From an uncultured Collinsella sp. (lineage in GTDB: Bacteria > Actinomycetota > Coriobacteriia > Coriobacteriales > Coriobacteriaceae), in the NCBI GenBank assembly GCA_900756765.1, contig CAAELE010000046.1:1-32722 (forward strand): a DNA stretch of 32,722 nt, given 5' to 3'. Below the pieces are notes generated by a model. The model saw nothing but the letters and a program-made list of their open reading frames with translations. It had not been told where the DNA came from and searched no databases. This document shows, piece after piece, positions 7,353 to 15,921 of this stretch. Each line of letters starts with the position of its first letter. Positions within the stretch are counted from its first letter, which is position 1. A program made the translations under genes and the position numbers.

Positions 7353-7568
7353 TCTCAATCTGTAACATCTAGGGCCCGAATTCCCGTCTAACTGTTACAG
7401 ATTTAGATAAGACGTCTTAGTCCCAGACCTTTGTCTCAATCTGTAACAGATAGAGACCTTTTGGCCGTCCAGATGTTACAGATTGAGACATTCGAATTCC
7501 CCTGAAGAGAAAATCTCAATCTGTAACAGTTACTCGGTAAAAACGGCTGCAGATGTTACAGATCGAGA
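7353..7568. repeat. array of six 15-bp repeats in alternating orientation, 40-bp step
   Basis: TCTCAATCTGTAACA occurs forward at 7353-7367, 7434-7448 and 7514-7528, and as its reverse complement at 7393-7407 (one mismatch), 7474-7488 and 7554-7568 (one mismatch). Successive starts are 40, 41, 40, 40 and 40 bp apart, so the five spacers are 25, 26, 25, 25 and 25 nt and differ in sequence. The array fills the gap between two convergent genes, past the terminator of the first. It can be read as three tandem 80-bp palindromic units. It differs from CRISPR by the alternating orientation and short repeat. Function is unknown: paired binding sites for a dimeric protein, a REP/BIME-like cluster, or recombination sites. 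Confidence 0.9.
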
Positions 7569-7584
7569 CAAAGCAGCAAGGCAA

Positions 7585-8787
7585 CTAACGGTAGCTGTTC
7601 TTGAGAATTTTGACGGCGTCGGGGTCGGTCAGCGTCACGGGGTCGTGGCTGAACAGGACGCCGTTGGTCGTCAGAGCGTTGTGCGCGATGGCCGGCAGCT
7701 CTTCGACCGTAATCCCCCACTCGCTCATGGCGAGGTCTGCCACATGGCAAGCCTCCATCAGGCGCGTGAGCTCAATCACAAAATCGTGCGGATCATCCGC
7801 GGCGGCATTGCCCATCAGACGCGCCATGTCGATATAGCGCTCGGGTGCGGCACCATGATCGATCATCCACGTGTGATAGGCACGGGCGATCATAATGAGA
7901 CCGGCGCCGTGCGGCAGGTCGTGATGATGCGCGCTCATGCCATGTTCAAGACCATGCGAGCCCGTGGTGCCCGAGGCATCCATGGCGTAACCGCCGAGCG
8001 TGTTGGCAAACGCAAGGCTCGAGCGCGCCTCCAGGTCATCGCCATTATTGACGCACGCAGGCAGCGCCACGGCGGCACGGCGAATGCCTTCGCGGCAAAC
8101 CATGTCACCCATGGGCGTGTTGGTATTTGAGATGTAGCACTCAACGCAATGGAACAGGGCGTCGAATCCCTGATAGGCGGTCAGACGTGCCGGAACGCTC
8201 ACCATAAGCTCGGGATCAACGATCGAAAGTACCGGAAACAGGCGCGGATCGCCCAGGCGAAGCTTCTCATCATTGTCCTCGCAGGACAGGACACCGCCCG
8301 CATCGACCTCGGAGCCGGTACCCGCCGTGGTGGTCACGCAAACAAGCGGCAGCGGATCGTTAGGGATGGACAGGCCGAGCGCAGTGCCACCATTCACAAA
8401 GTCCCAGATGTCACCGGGGCACTCGTTGCCCTCGGCATCGGTATGCGGGTTGGTCGCCACCGCGCAGATGCCCTTGCTGCCGTCCATGACCGAACCGCCG
8501 CCGAGCGCCAGCACAAAGTCACAGTCATGGGTGCGCGCCATCCAGCCACCTGCGTTGACGGTCTCGCGCAGGGGGTTGGGCTCAATGCGATCGAACAGCT
8601 CGTGCGCCACGCCGGCGCGTTCGAGCTCGACCTCCAAACGTCCCAGATATCCAAAGCGCTTGACCGAGTTGCCACCCGTGGTAACGATGAGCGCTTTGGT
8701 GCCGGGCAGCTTCTGCGCGCCCAGCTCGCCCAATTTGCCCGCGCCAGACAACACCTTGGTCGGTGCGAAAAACGAATAACCGTTCAT
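7585..8787 (-). CDS. iron-containing alcohol dehydrogenase (butanol dehydrogenase type)
   Basis: A 400-residue NAD(P)-dependent group III alcohol dehydrogenase reducing aldehydes such as butanal during fermentation. The nucleotide-binding loop LGGGSVMDGSK and the metal ligands are visible: Asp in DPELMVSVPARLTAYQGFDALFH (the conserved D and H of GFDALFH) and the histidines of GSHGLEHGMS and DLPHGAG. Length fits the family. ATG 8787 follows AAGGAGATC. A perfect -10 TATAAT lies about 40 bp upstream. The gene stands alone between the repeat array and a REP-like hairpin. Confidence 0.92.
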   Translation of the reverse strand: MNGYSFFAPTKVLSGAGKLGELGAQKLPGTKALIVTTGGNSVKRFGYLGRLEVELERAGVAHELFDRIEPNPLRETVNAGGWMARTHDCDFVLALGGGSVMDGSKGICAVATNPHTDAEGNECPGDIWDFVNGGTALGLSIPNDPLPLVCVTTTAGTGSEVDAGGVLSCEDNDEKLRLGDPRLFPVLSIVDPELMVSVPARLTAYQGFDALFHCVECYISNTNTPMGDMVCREGIRRAAVALPACVNNGDDLEARSSLAFANTLGGYAMDASGTTGSHGLEHGMSAHHHDLPHGAGLIMIARAYHTWMIDHGAAPERYIDMARLMGNAAADDPHDFVIELTRLMEACHVADLAMSEWGITVEELPAIAHNALTTNGVLFSHDPVTLTDPDAVKILKNSYR

Positions 8788-8826
8788 ACGCGATCTCCTT
8801 ACTTATATATGCGTCGCATTGCCGCC

Positions 8827-8832
8827 ATTATA
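8827..8832 (-). promoter_or_regulatory. -10 element of the alcohol dehydrogenase gene
   Basis: The minus strand reads TATAAT at 8832-8827, giving a leader of about 33 nt before ATG 8787. No good -35 is seen; GATCGCTCGCAGCGGTCGC just upstream is partly palindromic and may bind an activator or repressor. Confidence 0.45.
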
Positions 8833-8907
8833 GCGACCGCTGCGAGCGATCATGCCGTCGGCAAAACGCTATCTCAGCCATAATAATCGACGTTTCCCCA
8901 GGTAAAA

Positions 8908-8940
8908 CCTACCAAAATAAACCTGTCCCTTTTTGGTAGG
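8908..8940 (+). repeat. REP-like hairpin repeat, copy 1
   Basis: CCTACCAAAA (8908-8917) and TTTTGGTAGG (8931-8940) flank the 13-nt loop TAAACCTGTCCCT, which is identical in all five copies. It lies between the divergent alcohol dehydrogenase and the ABC transporter operon, upstream of the operon promoter. Confidence 0.85.
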
Positions 8941-8983
8941 CACAATAACCCATAAGGTAAGTATGTTTCTGGTTTATTTCGTG

Positions 8984-9013
8984 TTGACCCATTTGAGCGC
9001 GATAGGGTATAAC
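8984..9013 (+). promoter_or_regulatory. sigma70-type promoter of the amino-acid transporter operon
   Basis: TTGACC (8984-8989), an 18-bp spacer and TATAAC (9008-9013) lie 44 bp ahead of the first start codon. This is the best promoter match in the window by eye. Confidence 0.65.
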
Positions 9014-9056
9014 TCTACTCAACCGCTAGGGATTTTATTGAGAAAGGTGTTCTACC

Positions 9057-10052
9057 ATGAGCAAGAACCTCTCCCAGCAGGTCGTTCTCGACCGCCGCGG
9101 CTTCGTTGCCGCCACCTTCGCAACCGTCGCCGGCCTTGGTCTTGCCGGCTGCTCCGACACCAGCGCCGAGGCCGACAAGGGTTCCGCCGCCGGCTCTTCC
9201 AAGAGCTCCGAGGATACCGAGGCTTCCACCACGCTCGACGCTAAGGCATTCGACAAGCTCGTCAACGACGGCCCCAAGGCCGATGACGATGCCATCGCCG
9301 CCAGCACCTGGGCGACGGCCGTCAAAGACGCCGGCGTCTTTAAGATCGGTGGCGTTCAGACCTCCACGCTTTTCTCCCTCCTCAACGAAAAAGACGGTCA
9401 GACCCGTGGCTTCGATGCCGGTATCGCACAGCTCCTGTCCAACTACATTCTGGGCGAGAACAAGGTCGAGATCACCCAGGTGACCTCGGACACGCGCGAG
9501 TCCGTCCTGCAGAACGGCCAGGTCGACGCCGTCTTTGCCACCTACACCATCACCGACGAGCGCAAGAAGCTCGTCTCCTTTGCCGGTCCCTACTACTACA
9601 CCCAGCAAGCCATCCTGGTGCTCGCCGATAACGACGACATCAAGGGCGTCGACGACCTGGCCGACAAGAACGTCGCCGTCCAGTCCGGCTCCAACGGCCC
9701 CGCCATCCTGGAGGAGTTCGCTCCCAAGGCCAGCCAGCAGGAGTTCAAGACCGACGAGGAGGCCCGCCAGGCACTCCAGCAGGGCCGCGTTGACGCCTAC
9801 GTCATCGATAACAACATGCAGCAGAGCGCCCTGGTCCGCGAGCCCGGTAAGTACAAGATCGCCGGCAAGCCTTTCGGCAGCAAGGAGCCTTATGGTATCG
9901 GCCTGCCGCTCGATTCCGACGGCGTCGCCTTTGTCAACGACTTCCTTAGGAAGATCGAGGACGACGGCACCTGGACCGAGCTGTGGCAGATCTGCATCGG
10001 CGACCGTACGGGCGACACCAATGTTCCCGAGCTGCCCGAGATCGGCGCCTAG
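9057..10052 (+). CDS. ABC transporter substrate-binding lipoprotein, glutamate/glutamine type
   Basis: A 331-residue extracellular solute-binding protein of family 3, feeding the permeases encoded downstream. The N-terminus has twin arginines (DRRGFVAA, 12-19), a hydrophobic stretch and a lipobox LAGC with Cys32, so it is probably a lipid-anchored protein, possibly Tat-exported. A Ser/Glu/Lys-rich linker (33-60) follows. The bilobal domain shows GFDAGIAQLL, DAVFATYTITDERKKLVSF (the classic family 3 block) and DAYVIDN. GAAAGG lies before ATG 9057. A hairpin after the gene probably sets higher levels of this component than of the permeases. Ligand preference is inferred from family likeness and the PuuD-like neighbour. 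Confidence 0.9.
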   Translation: MSKNLSQQVVLDRRGFVAATFATVAGLGLAGCSDTSAEADKGSAAGSSKSSEDTEASTTLDAKAFDKLVNDGPKADDDAIAASTWATAVKDAGVFKIGGVQTSTLFSLLNEKDGQTRGFDAGIAQLLSNYILGENKVEITQVTSDTRESVLQNGQVDAVFATYTITDERKKLVSFAGPYYYTQQAILVLADNDDIKGVDDLADKNVAVQSGSNGPAILEEFAPKASQQEFKTDEEARQALQQGRVDAYVIDNNMQQSALVREPGKYKIAGKPFGSKEPYGIGLPLDSDGVAFVNDFLRKIEDDGTWTELWQICIGDRTGDTNVPELPEIGA

Positions 10053-10140
10053 GCAGCGAGCCTGGTAACAGCCGCAACGAAACCATACGGAAACGCATGA
10101 TGCGCTTTATTGCGGTAAACTGTTTCCTCACTGAGTTGTC

Positions 10141-10166
10141 GGGGCTTCCGTACACACGGGAGCCCC
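10141..10166 (+). terminator. attenuating hairpin between binding-protein and permease genes
   Basis: GGGGCT-CCGT pairs with ACGG-AGCCCC around ACAC, with one mismatch, followed by TTTCCTT. Its place inside the operon suggests partial termination or 3'-end protection of the binding-protein mRNA. Confidence 0.6.
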
Positions 10167-10190
10167 TTTCCTTACCGGCAGGAGGTCCGC

Positions 10191-10850
10191 ATGAGTCTCT
10201 CCGAGCTCTGGTCGCTCTATGGCCAGAACTATATCGACGCGCTGCTAGCAACCTGGGGCATGACGCTTGAGTCGTTTGCCATCGCCATGGTGCTGGCCGT
10301 CGCCGTCACTGTGATGCGCGTGTCGCCGCTCAAGCCGCTGCGCGTCTTTGGCGACCTGTATGTCCAGGTCTTTCGTAACATCCCCGGCATCGCGCTGCTC
10401 ATCATCGTCGTCTACGCGCTGCCGCCGCTCAAGGTCGTCCTGCCCTACCGCACCTGCGTTATCGTCGCCACGGTCCTTTTGGGCTCGGCCTTTGGCTCCG
10501 AGAACTTCATGAGCGGCATCAACACCGTTGGCGTCGGCCAGGTAGAAGCCGCCCGCTCGCTGGGCATGAGCTTCAACCGCATCCTCGCCAAGATCGTGAT
10601 TCCGCAGGCACTGCGCTCGAGCGTGCTGCCCATGACCAACCTCTTTATCGCCGTCATGCTCACCACCGCGCTCGGCAGCCAGGTGCCGCTTAAACCGCAG
10701 GAGCTCACCGGCGTGGTGAGCTATATCAACACGCGCTCACTTGGCGGCGTCGCCGCGTTCTTTATCTCGGCGCTCGGCTACCTGGGCACGGCCTTTGTGG
10801 TGAGCCACATTGGCAACTACATCGATAAGAAGGTGAGGATCCTCCGATGA
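10191..10850 (+). CDS. amino-acid ABC transporter permease (first)
   Basis: A 219-residue inner-membrane permease of the polar amino-acid (HisM/GluC) family with about five helices. The EAA loop that contacts the ATPase is seen as EAARSLGMSFNRILAKIVIP. GGCAGGAGG precedes ATG 10191. The stop overlaps the start of the second permease (ATGA at 10847-10850), so the pair is translationally coupled and forms a heterodimer. Confidence 0.93.
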   Translation: MSLSELWSLYGQNYIDALLATWGMTLESFAIAMVLAVAVTVMRVSPLKPLRVFGDLYVQVFRNIPGIALLIIVVYALPPLKVVLPYRTCVIVATVLLGSAFGSENFMSGINTVGVGQVEAARSLGMSFNRILAKIVIPQALRSSVLPMTNLFIAVMLTTALGSQVPLKPQELTGVVSYINTRSLGGVAAFFISALGYLGTAFVVSHIGNYIDKKVRILR

Positions 10851-11680
10851 GCAAGCATTCCTCCCCTGCGCTTACCATGCGCGATGCGCTCTACGAGGCT
10901 CCCGGCCCCAAGATGCGCGCCAAGATTCGCATCGGCACCGCCATTTCGCTCGTTGCCGTGGCCGCGCTCGCCGTCCTGGTACTGCAGCGCTTTTATGTGA
11001 CCGGCCAGCTTTCGGTCCACTATTGGTATTTCTTTACGCACCTCACCACCTGGAAGTTCCTGCTTGCCGGCTTTGAGGGCACCGTTAAAGTCGCGCTCAC
11101 CGCCGGCGCCATCGCACTGGTGCTGGGCTTAGGCCTCATGCTCGGCCGCACGAGCGACATCAAGCCGCTGCAGCTGGCCTGCCGTGTGCTCACCGACTTC
11201 TTCCGCGGCGTGCCGAGTCTGCTGTTCATCTACTTCTTCTTTTTGGTGCTGCCTCAGTACAAGATCGCGCTGCCGTCGTTTTGGATGCTCACGCTTCCCG
11301 TCGCGCTCGCTGCAGCCGGCGTACTTGCCGAGATTTTCCGCGCCGGCGTCAACGCCGTACCGCGCGGGCAGGTCGAGGCGGCCCAGGCGCTCGGTCTCTC
11401 CAAGGCTAAAATCACCTTTAAAATCGTATTGCCGCAGGCTATTCGATTTATCATTCCGTCGTTGATTTCGCAGCTCGTGGTCGTAGTCAAAGACACCACC
11501 GTCGCCTACGTGGTGAGCTACCCCGACCTCATGCAAAATGCCCGCGTGCTCATTACCAACTACGATGCCCTCGTGTCGGTCTACCTGGTAATCGCGGTCA
11601 TCTATATCCTCATCAACGTCGCGATTAACAAGGCTGCTGTCTACGTTTCGCACAAGACCGGCGCGACCATCATCCGCTAA
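10847..11680 (+). CDS. amino-acid ABC transporter permease (second)
   Basis: A 277-residue partner permease (GluD-like). It has a longer cytoplasmic N-terminus (about 30 residues) than the first permease, then a first helix at about residues 27-45, and the EAA loop EAAQALGLSKAKITFKIVLP. Its start overlaps the stop of the preceding gene by 4 nt; GTGAGGA lies just upstream. It is followed 36 bp later by the ATPase gene, whose ribosome site is AAGGAG. Confidence 0.93.
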   Translation: MSKHSSPALTMRDALYEAPGPKMRAKIRIGTAISLVAVAALAVLVLQRFYVTGQLSVHYWYFFTHLTTWKFLLAGFEGTVKVALTAGAIALVLGLGLMLGRTSDIKPLQLACRVLTDFFRGVPSLLFIYFFFLVLPQYKIALPSFWMLTLPVALAAAGVLAEIFRAGVNAVPRGQVEAAQALGLSKAKITFKIVLPQAIRFIIPSLISQLVVVVKDTTVAYVVSYPDLMQNARVLITNYDALVSVYLVIAVIYILINVAINKAAVYVSHKTGATIIR

Positions 11681-11716
11681 CGCTTTACCATTTCGAGTCA
11701 TAAGGAGCCGAGCACC

Positions 11717-12481
<765 letters not shown>

Positions 12482-12533
12482 CTCAATTGCCATGTTCGCT
12501 CGCCATGACCATCCAAACTCGAAAGTTACACCT

Positions 12534-13343
12534 ATGATCGGAACTCGCACTTCATCGTCATACACCCCGCACGTCGACATCGCCCCCGCCAACCGCCCAC
12601 TCATCCTCGTCGCGCCGCGCTGGGAAGAGGCGAAGCCGTTTTTGAGCGAGACGCTCTCCCCCAACGAGGAGATCGCCAGCGTCTTTGTCGATGCCATCCT
12701 TGCCGCCGGCGGCCTGCCGCTGCAGATGTCCATCACCGAGGACATTGAGGTCATCCGTCATTACGTCGATATCGCCGATGGCATCGCCATTCCCGGCGGC
12801 CCGGATGTCAACCCCAAGCGCTGGGGCGACGATCGGCCCTACGACCCCACCCTCTGCTGCGAGATCCGCGATAGCTTTGAGTTCAAGCTGGTCGACGAGG
12901 TGCTCCGCGCCAAAAAGCCGCTCTTTACCACCTGCCGCGGCACACAGCTGCTCAACGTCGCCACCGGCGGCACCCTGTGCATGGACGTGCCGAGCCTGGG
13001 TGCGCGCGAGGGTCGCACGCAGTGGCGTCACACTCACGTGCTCAACGATCCCGTGCACCCCGTCGAGGTCGTGCCGGGCTCGCTGCTGGAACGCGCGGTT
13101 GGCGGGCACAGGCTAATCCAGACCAACTCCGCACACCACTGCTGCGTCGACCGTCTGGGTAAGAGCACGCGCTTGGTCGCCAAGGCAACCGACGGCGTTC
13201 CCGAGTGCATCGAAGTCGAAGGCCAGCCTTTCTGCCTGGGCGTGCAGTGGCACCCCGAGTACACCTGGCAGACGCTCGAGACCGACTTTAACCTGTGGAA
13301 GTCGTTTGTCGAGGCAGCGGCAAAGGTCAAGCAGGCTCGCTAG
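12534..13343 (+). CDS. class I glutamine amidotransferase-like peptidase C26 (PuuD-type)
   Basis: A 269-residue cytosolic hydrolase of the gamma-glutamyl-gamma-aminobutyrate hydrolase family, which releases glutamate from gamma-glutamyl amides. Seen: PGGPDVNPKRWGD near residue 88, the nucleophile Cys134 in TTCRGTQLLNV, and the His/Glu of the triad in GVQWHPEYT. The start is taken at ATG 12534; an in-frame ATG at 12492 lacks a better ribosome site, and neither has a strong one, consistent with coupling to the transporter. Position directly after a glutamate-type importer suggests it processes imported gamma-glutamyl compounds; that is inference. Confidence 0.88.
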   Translation: MIGTRTSSSYTPHVDIAPANRPLILVAPRWEEAKPFLSETLSPNEEIASVFVDAILAAGGLPLQMSITEDIEVIRHYVDIADGIAIPGGPDVNPKRWGDDRPYDPTLCCEIRDSFEFKLVDEVLRAKKPLFTTCRGTQLLNVATGGTLCMDVPSLGAREGRTQWRHTHVLNDPVHPVEVVPGSLLERAVGGHRLIQTNSAHHCCVDRLGKSTRLVAKATDGVPECIEVEGQPFCLGVQWHPEYTWQTLETDFNLWKSFVEAAAKVKQAR

Positions 13344-13366
13344 TTCACGGACAGCACAACAGACAA

Positions 13367-13403
13367 GGGCGCCCCGCCGGCCACATGGTCCGACGGGGCG
13401 CCC
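13367..13403. terminator. terminator hairpin between convergent C26 and HPt genes
   Basis: GGGCGCCCCG (13367-13376) pairs with CGGGGCGCCC (13394-13403), 10 bp perfect, with CCGG/TCCG extending inward. It has no clean T-run on either side, but its place between two convergent genes suits a bidirectional terminator. Confidence 0.65.
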
Positions 13404-13448
13404 TATTACCTATATGCTGCCGGCACGCAGCCCAAGGCCCGCAAGCTC

Positions 13449-13805
13449 TTATTCGGCCGCCTCGCGCAGGGCCGACATCGTAGCCGCATATTGCTGCTGC
13501 AACGCATGCATTCCCTCGCGAGCGCCGTCAACAGCATCGGCGCCGCGCAGCGCTTCGGTCACCACGACCGCTGGCTCGTACAGATTATCGAATCCCAGGT
13601 TCTGGCTCACGCCCTTGAGCGTGTGCGCTGCCATAAACGCTTCCTCGGCGTCTCCTGCCGCCATGGCAGCTTCCAACTTGTCCATGCTCTCGTCATCTAA
13701 AAACTTGAGGGCAAAGCGGGCAAGCATTTCCCCGCCCATCAGCCGAGCACACGCGTCATCATAATTAGCGCCGATCTTCTCATACGCCTCACGCATGGAA
13801 ATCAT
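13449..13805 (-). CDS. HPt (histidine phosphotransfer) domain protein
   Basis: A 118-residue single-domain phosphotransfer protein. The phospho-acceptor block reads AAHTLKGVSQNLGF, with His61, which is the HPt signature. The rest is a helical bundle matching the family length. ATG 13805 follows AGGAG at 10 nt. It lies 24 bp downstream of the REC/HD-GYP gene on the same strand, so it is almost certainly the phosphodonor or phosphate sink for that receiver. No histidine kinase is encoded in the window, so the input must come from elsewhere. Confidence 0.88.
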   Translation of the reverse strand: MISMREAYEKIGANYDDACARLMGGEMLARFALKFLDDESMDKLEAAMAAGDAEEAFMAAHTLKGVSQNLGFDNLYEPAVVVTEALRGADAVDGAREGMHALQQQYAATMSALREAAE

Positions 13806-13829
13806 GGATTAAAAACTCCTTTGGTCAAA

Positions 13830-15710
13830 CTAAATCGTGGGAAACGCAACGACGTCAGCGGGGCGTGCCAACGTCTCGGCAATTTGGTCTTGCACCTCGA
13901 GCAGACAATCGAGCAGCAGCGGGTTAAAGGTGCCGCACTTACCGTCCAGGATCATCTGGATCGCCTCCTCGTGCGGGATAGCGTCCTTGTACACGCGCAC
14001 GCTCGTCAGTGCATCGTACACGTCAGCCACCGAGACCACCTGCGCGGCGATGGGGATATCGTCGCCCTTAAGGCCATCGGGATAACCCTTGCCGTCCCAG
14101 CGCTCGTGGTGCCAACGCGCAATCTGGTACGCATATTCCATAAGCGCATTGCCGGCGTGATGGCTACCCAGCTCACGCAGCATGTCGGCGCCGATCGTGG
14201 TATGCGTCTTCATAATCTCGAACTCCTCGGGCGTAAGGCGTCCGGGCTTGTTGAGAATCGCATCGTCAATCGACATCTTGCCGATATCGTGCAGCGCCGA
14301 AGCCAGGGCAATCGTGGAGCGCTCCTCATTGTCGAGGGAGATCGTGCCGCCATGCTGGACCAGACAGCCAAGCAGCAGCTCGGTCAGCTTCTCGATGTTC
14401 GTAACGTGCCTGCCGCTCTCGCCGTTACGAAGCTCCATGACGCCGGCCATGATGTCGATGAGCATGCGACTGTTCTTGACGCGCTCGTTGTACTGCTGGG
14501 ACAGCAGGTTCGTCAGGCGGCGCTGTTTAGCGTATAGGCGGATGGTGTTGCTCACACGGCGGCGCACGACACGGGAGTCAAACGGGCGGTTGATATAGTC
14601 CGAGGCGCCCAGCTCGTACGCGCGCAGAACCATATCATCGGAATCTTCGCTCGAAATCATGATGACAGGCAGATTGTCGATGCCCGATCGGCGCGACAGA
14701 CCGGCCAGCACCTCAAAGCCGCTTATGCCCGGCATGACAATATCCAGCAGCACGAGCGACAGCTCATCGCCATAGCGGTCGACCATGTCGAGCGCCACGC
14801 GACCGTTATCGGCCTCGAGGATGCAATACTCGTCCTTGAGCATCTCATTGAGAATGACTCGGTTCATCTCTGAGTCATCGACAATAAGCACCAAGGGCTT
14901 TTCGCTTTGGAAGGCCTCGATGGAATCGGCATCGGTCACGACCGTACCGGCTTTTGCCTTAGCGCGGCTCAGTAACTGGACAGCACGGCCAACGCCCTCA
15001 TCGACCGTCTCGCCATGAATGCGAACGCCGCCAACACATGCCGTCAAGCTCACGTACTCATGGCCCGGAACAATCGTGGCATGAACGGCATCGGATAACT
15101 GATGCAGGCGACGGGCGAAGTCATCGGAGGGAATATTGGGCATGACGACCACAAACTTGTCACAGCCATAGCGTACAAGCTCGTCAGTCGAACGAATTCC
15201 GCTGCGCATGGCCGTCGCCACGGCACCGAGTGCAAGGTCGCCGGCATGACGGCCACACGTATCGTTGAAGACCCTAAAATCATCAAGGTCGATCACCGCA
15301 ACGCCGGCATTCATGCGGGCGCCACGAAGCTTTTCCTCGTAATATCGGCGATTGCGCACACTCGTCAGCACGTCGGTGTAGACAAGGTCCTCTTCTGCAG
15401 CCTCTTGCTCATCAATCGGGCGCACCATCAACAAGACGTGAGGCTCGCCCTCGACCTTCAGAGGGCGCAGACGGGCACGGTACTCAACACCATCGTTGAG
15501 CAGTTGCTCCGACACCTCACCCGAATCTGCCAAGGCCTCAAGACTCGACTGACGCAGACAAGGGCAGCGATCGCCGGCGAGCAGGCAGTTAGGCTCGCTC
15601 TTAATCTGATCGGCCGACAGCAAACGCACCACGGGGTAGGTCTTCGCGACGCGGGCGACCTCGGCGGCGGCCTCCTCGTCGGTTAGATTGACCTCGTGAT
15701 TATTGAGCAT
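13830..15710 (-). CDS. response regulator with degenerate GGDEF, receiver and HD-GYP domains
   Basis: A 626-residue cytosolic signalling protein. Order: N-terminal sensor-like region (1-105, with Cys42, Cys49, Cys51), GGDEF-fold domain (about 108-258), receiver (272-385), linker helix, HD-GYP (about 410-615). The GGDEF signature reads RYGCDKF (180-186), so cyclase activity is probably lost and the domain may only bind nucleotide. The receiver keeps acidic DD at 278-279 and phospho-Asp323 (LLDIVMPG), but the conserved switch Lys is Arg375 (INRPF). HD-GYP has HDIGK (474-478), HHERWDGKGYPDGL and the metal set, so phosphodiesterase activity on c-di-GMP or a related dinucleotide is likely. ATG 15710 has AAAGGG upstream; the gene leads an operon with HPt. 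Confidence 0.9.
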   Translation of the reverse strand: MLNNHEVNLTDEEAAAEVARVAKTYPVVRLLSADQIKSEPNCLLAGDRCPCLRQSSLEALADSGEVSEQLLNDGVEYRARLRPLKVEGEPHVLLMVRPIDEQEAAEEDLVYTDVLTSVRNRRYYEEKLRGARMNAGVAVIDLDDFRVFNDTCGRHAGDLALGAVATAMRSGIRSTDELVRYGCDKFVVVMPNIPSDDFARRLHQLSDAVHATIVPGHEYVSLTACVGGVRIHGETVDEGVGRAVQLLSRAKAKAGTVVTDADSIEAFQSEKPLVLIVDDSEMNRVILNEMLKDEYCILEADNGRVALDMVDRYGDELSLVLLDIVMPGISGFEVLAGLSRRSGIDNLPVIMISSEDSDDMVLRAYELGASDYINRPFDSRVVRRRVSNTIRLYAKQRRLTNLLSQQYNERVKNSRMLIDIMAGVMELRNGESGRHVTNIEKLTELLLGCLVQHGGTISLDNEERSTIALASALHDIGKMSIDDAILNKPGRLTPEEFEIMKTHTTIGADMLRELGSHHAGNALMEYAYQIARWHHERWDGKGYPDGLKGDDIPIAAQVVSVADVYDALTSVRVYKDAIPHEEAIQMILDGKCGTFNPLLLDCLLEVQDQIAETLARPADVVAFPTI

Positions 15711-15843
15711 ATGGGGCCCTTTCGATAAGTTCGCATGGTAGCGGTGGGTTCCAAATGTTTCAAGGGTAACACCTTGCCGATGCAGGTAAGCACGTGAATG
15801 CTGTTACATTTTTATGAGTTGGCAGACGGCGCAATTGGAGCCG

Positions 15844-15869
15844 CAAACGTGAGGTTTTGAGCACGTTTG
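15844..15869. promoter_or_regulatory. operator-like palindrome upstream of the HD-GYP gene
   Basis: CAAACGTG (15844-15851) and CACGTTTG (15862-15869) form an 8-bp perfect inverted repeat with a 10-bp centre. It lies about 135 bp upstream of the HD-GYP start and 53 bp past the hydrolase stop. There is no T-run, so an operator or RNA hairpin is likelier than a terminator. The rest of 15711-15921 shows no gene. Confidence 0.35.
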
Positions 15870-15921
15870 TTAACACGGCCGAAACGGTTGCGGGTGAAGC
15901 CTGTTTTGTTTTTTGCAGCTG

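Noticed and set aside
7353..7568. CRISPR array
   Set aside because: The repeats are only 15 bp and alternate in orientation, and no cas gene is present; true CRISPR repeats are direct and longer.
15711..15921. Cyclic-di-GMP riboswitch before the HD-GYP gene
   Set aside because: No GEMM-type conserved core could be found by eye; only the CAAACGTG/CACGTTTG palindrome stands out.
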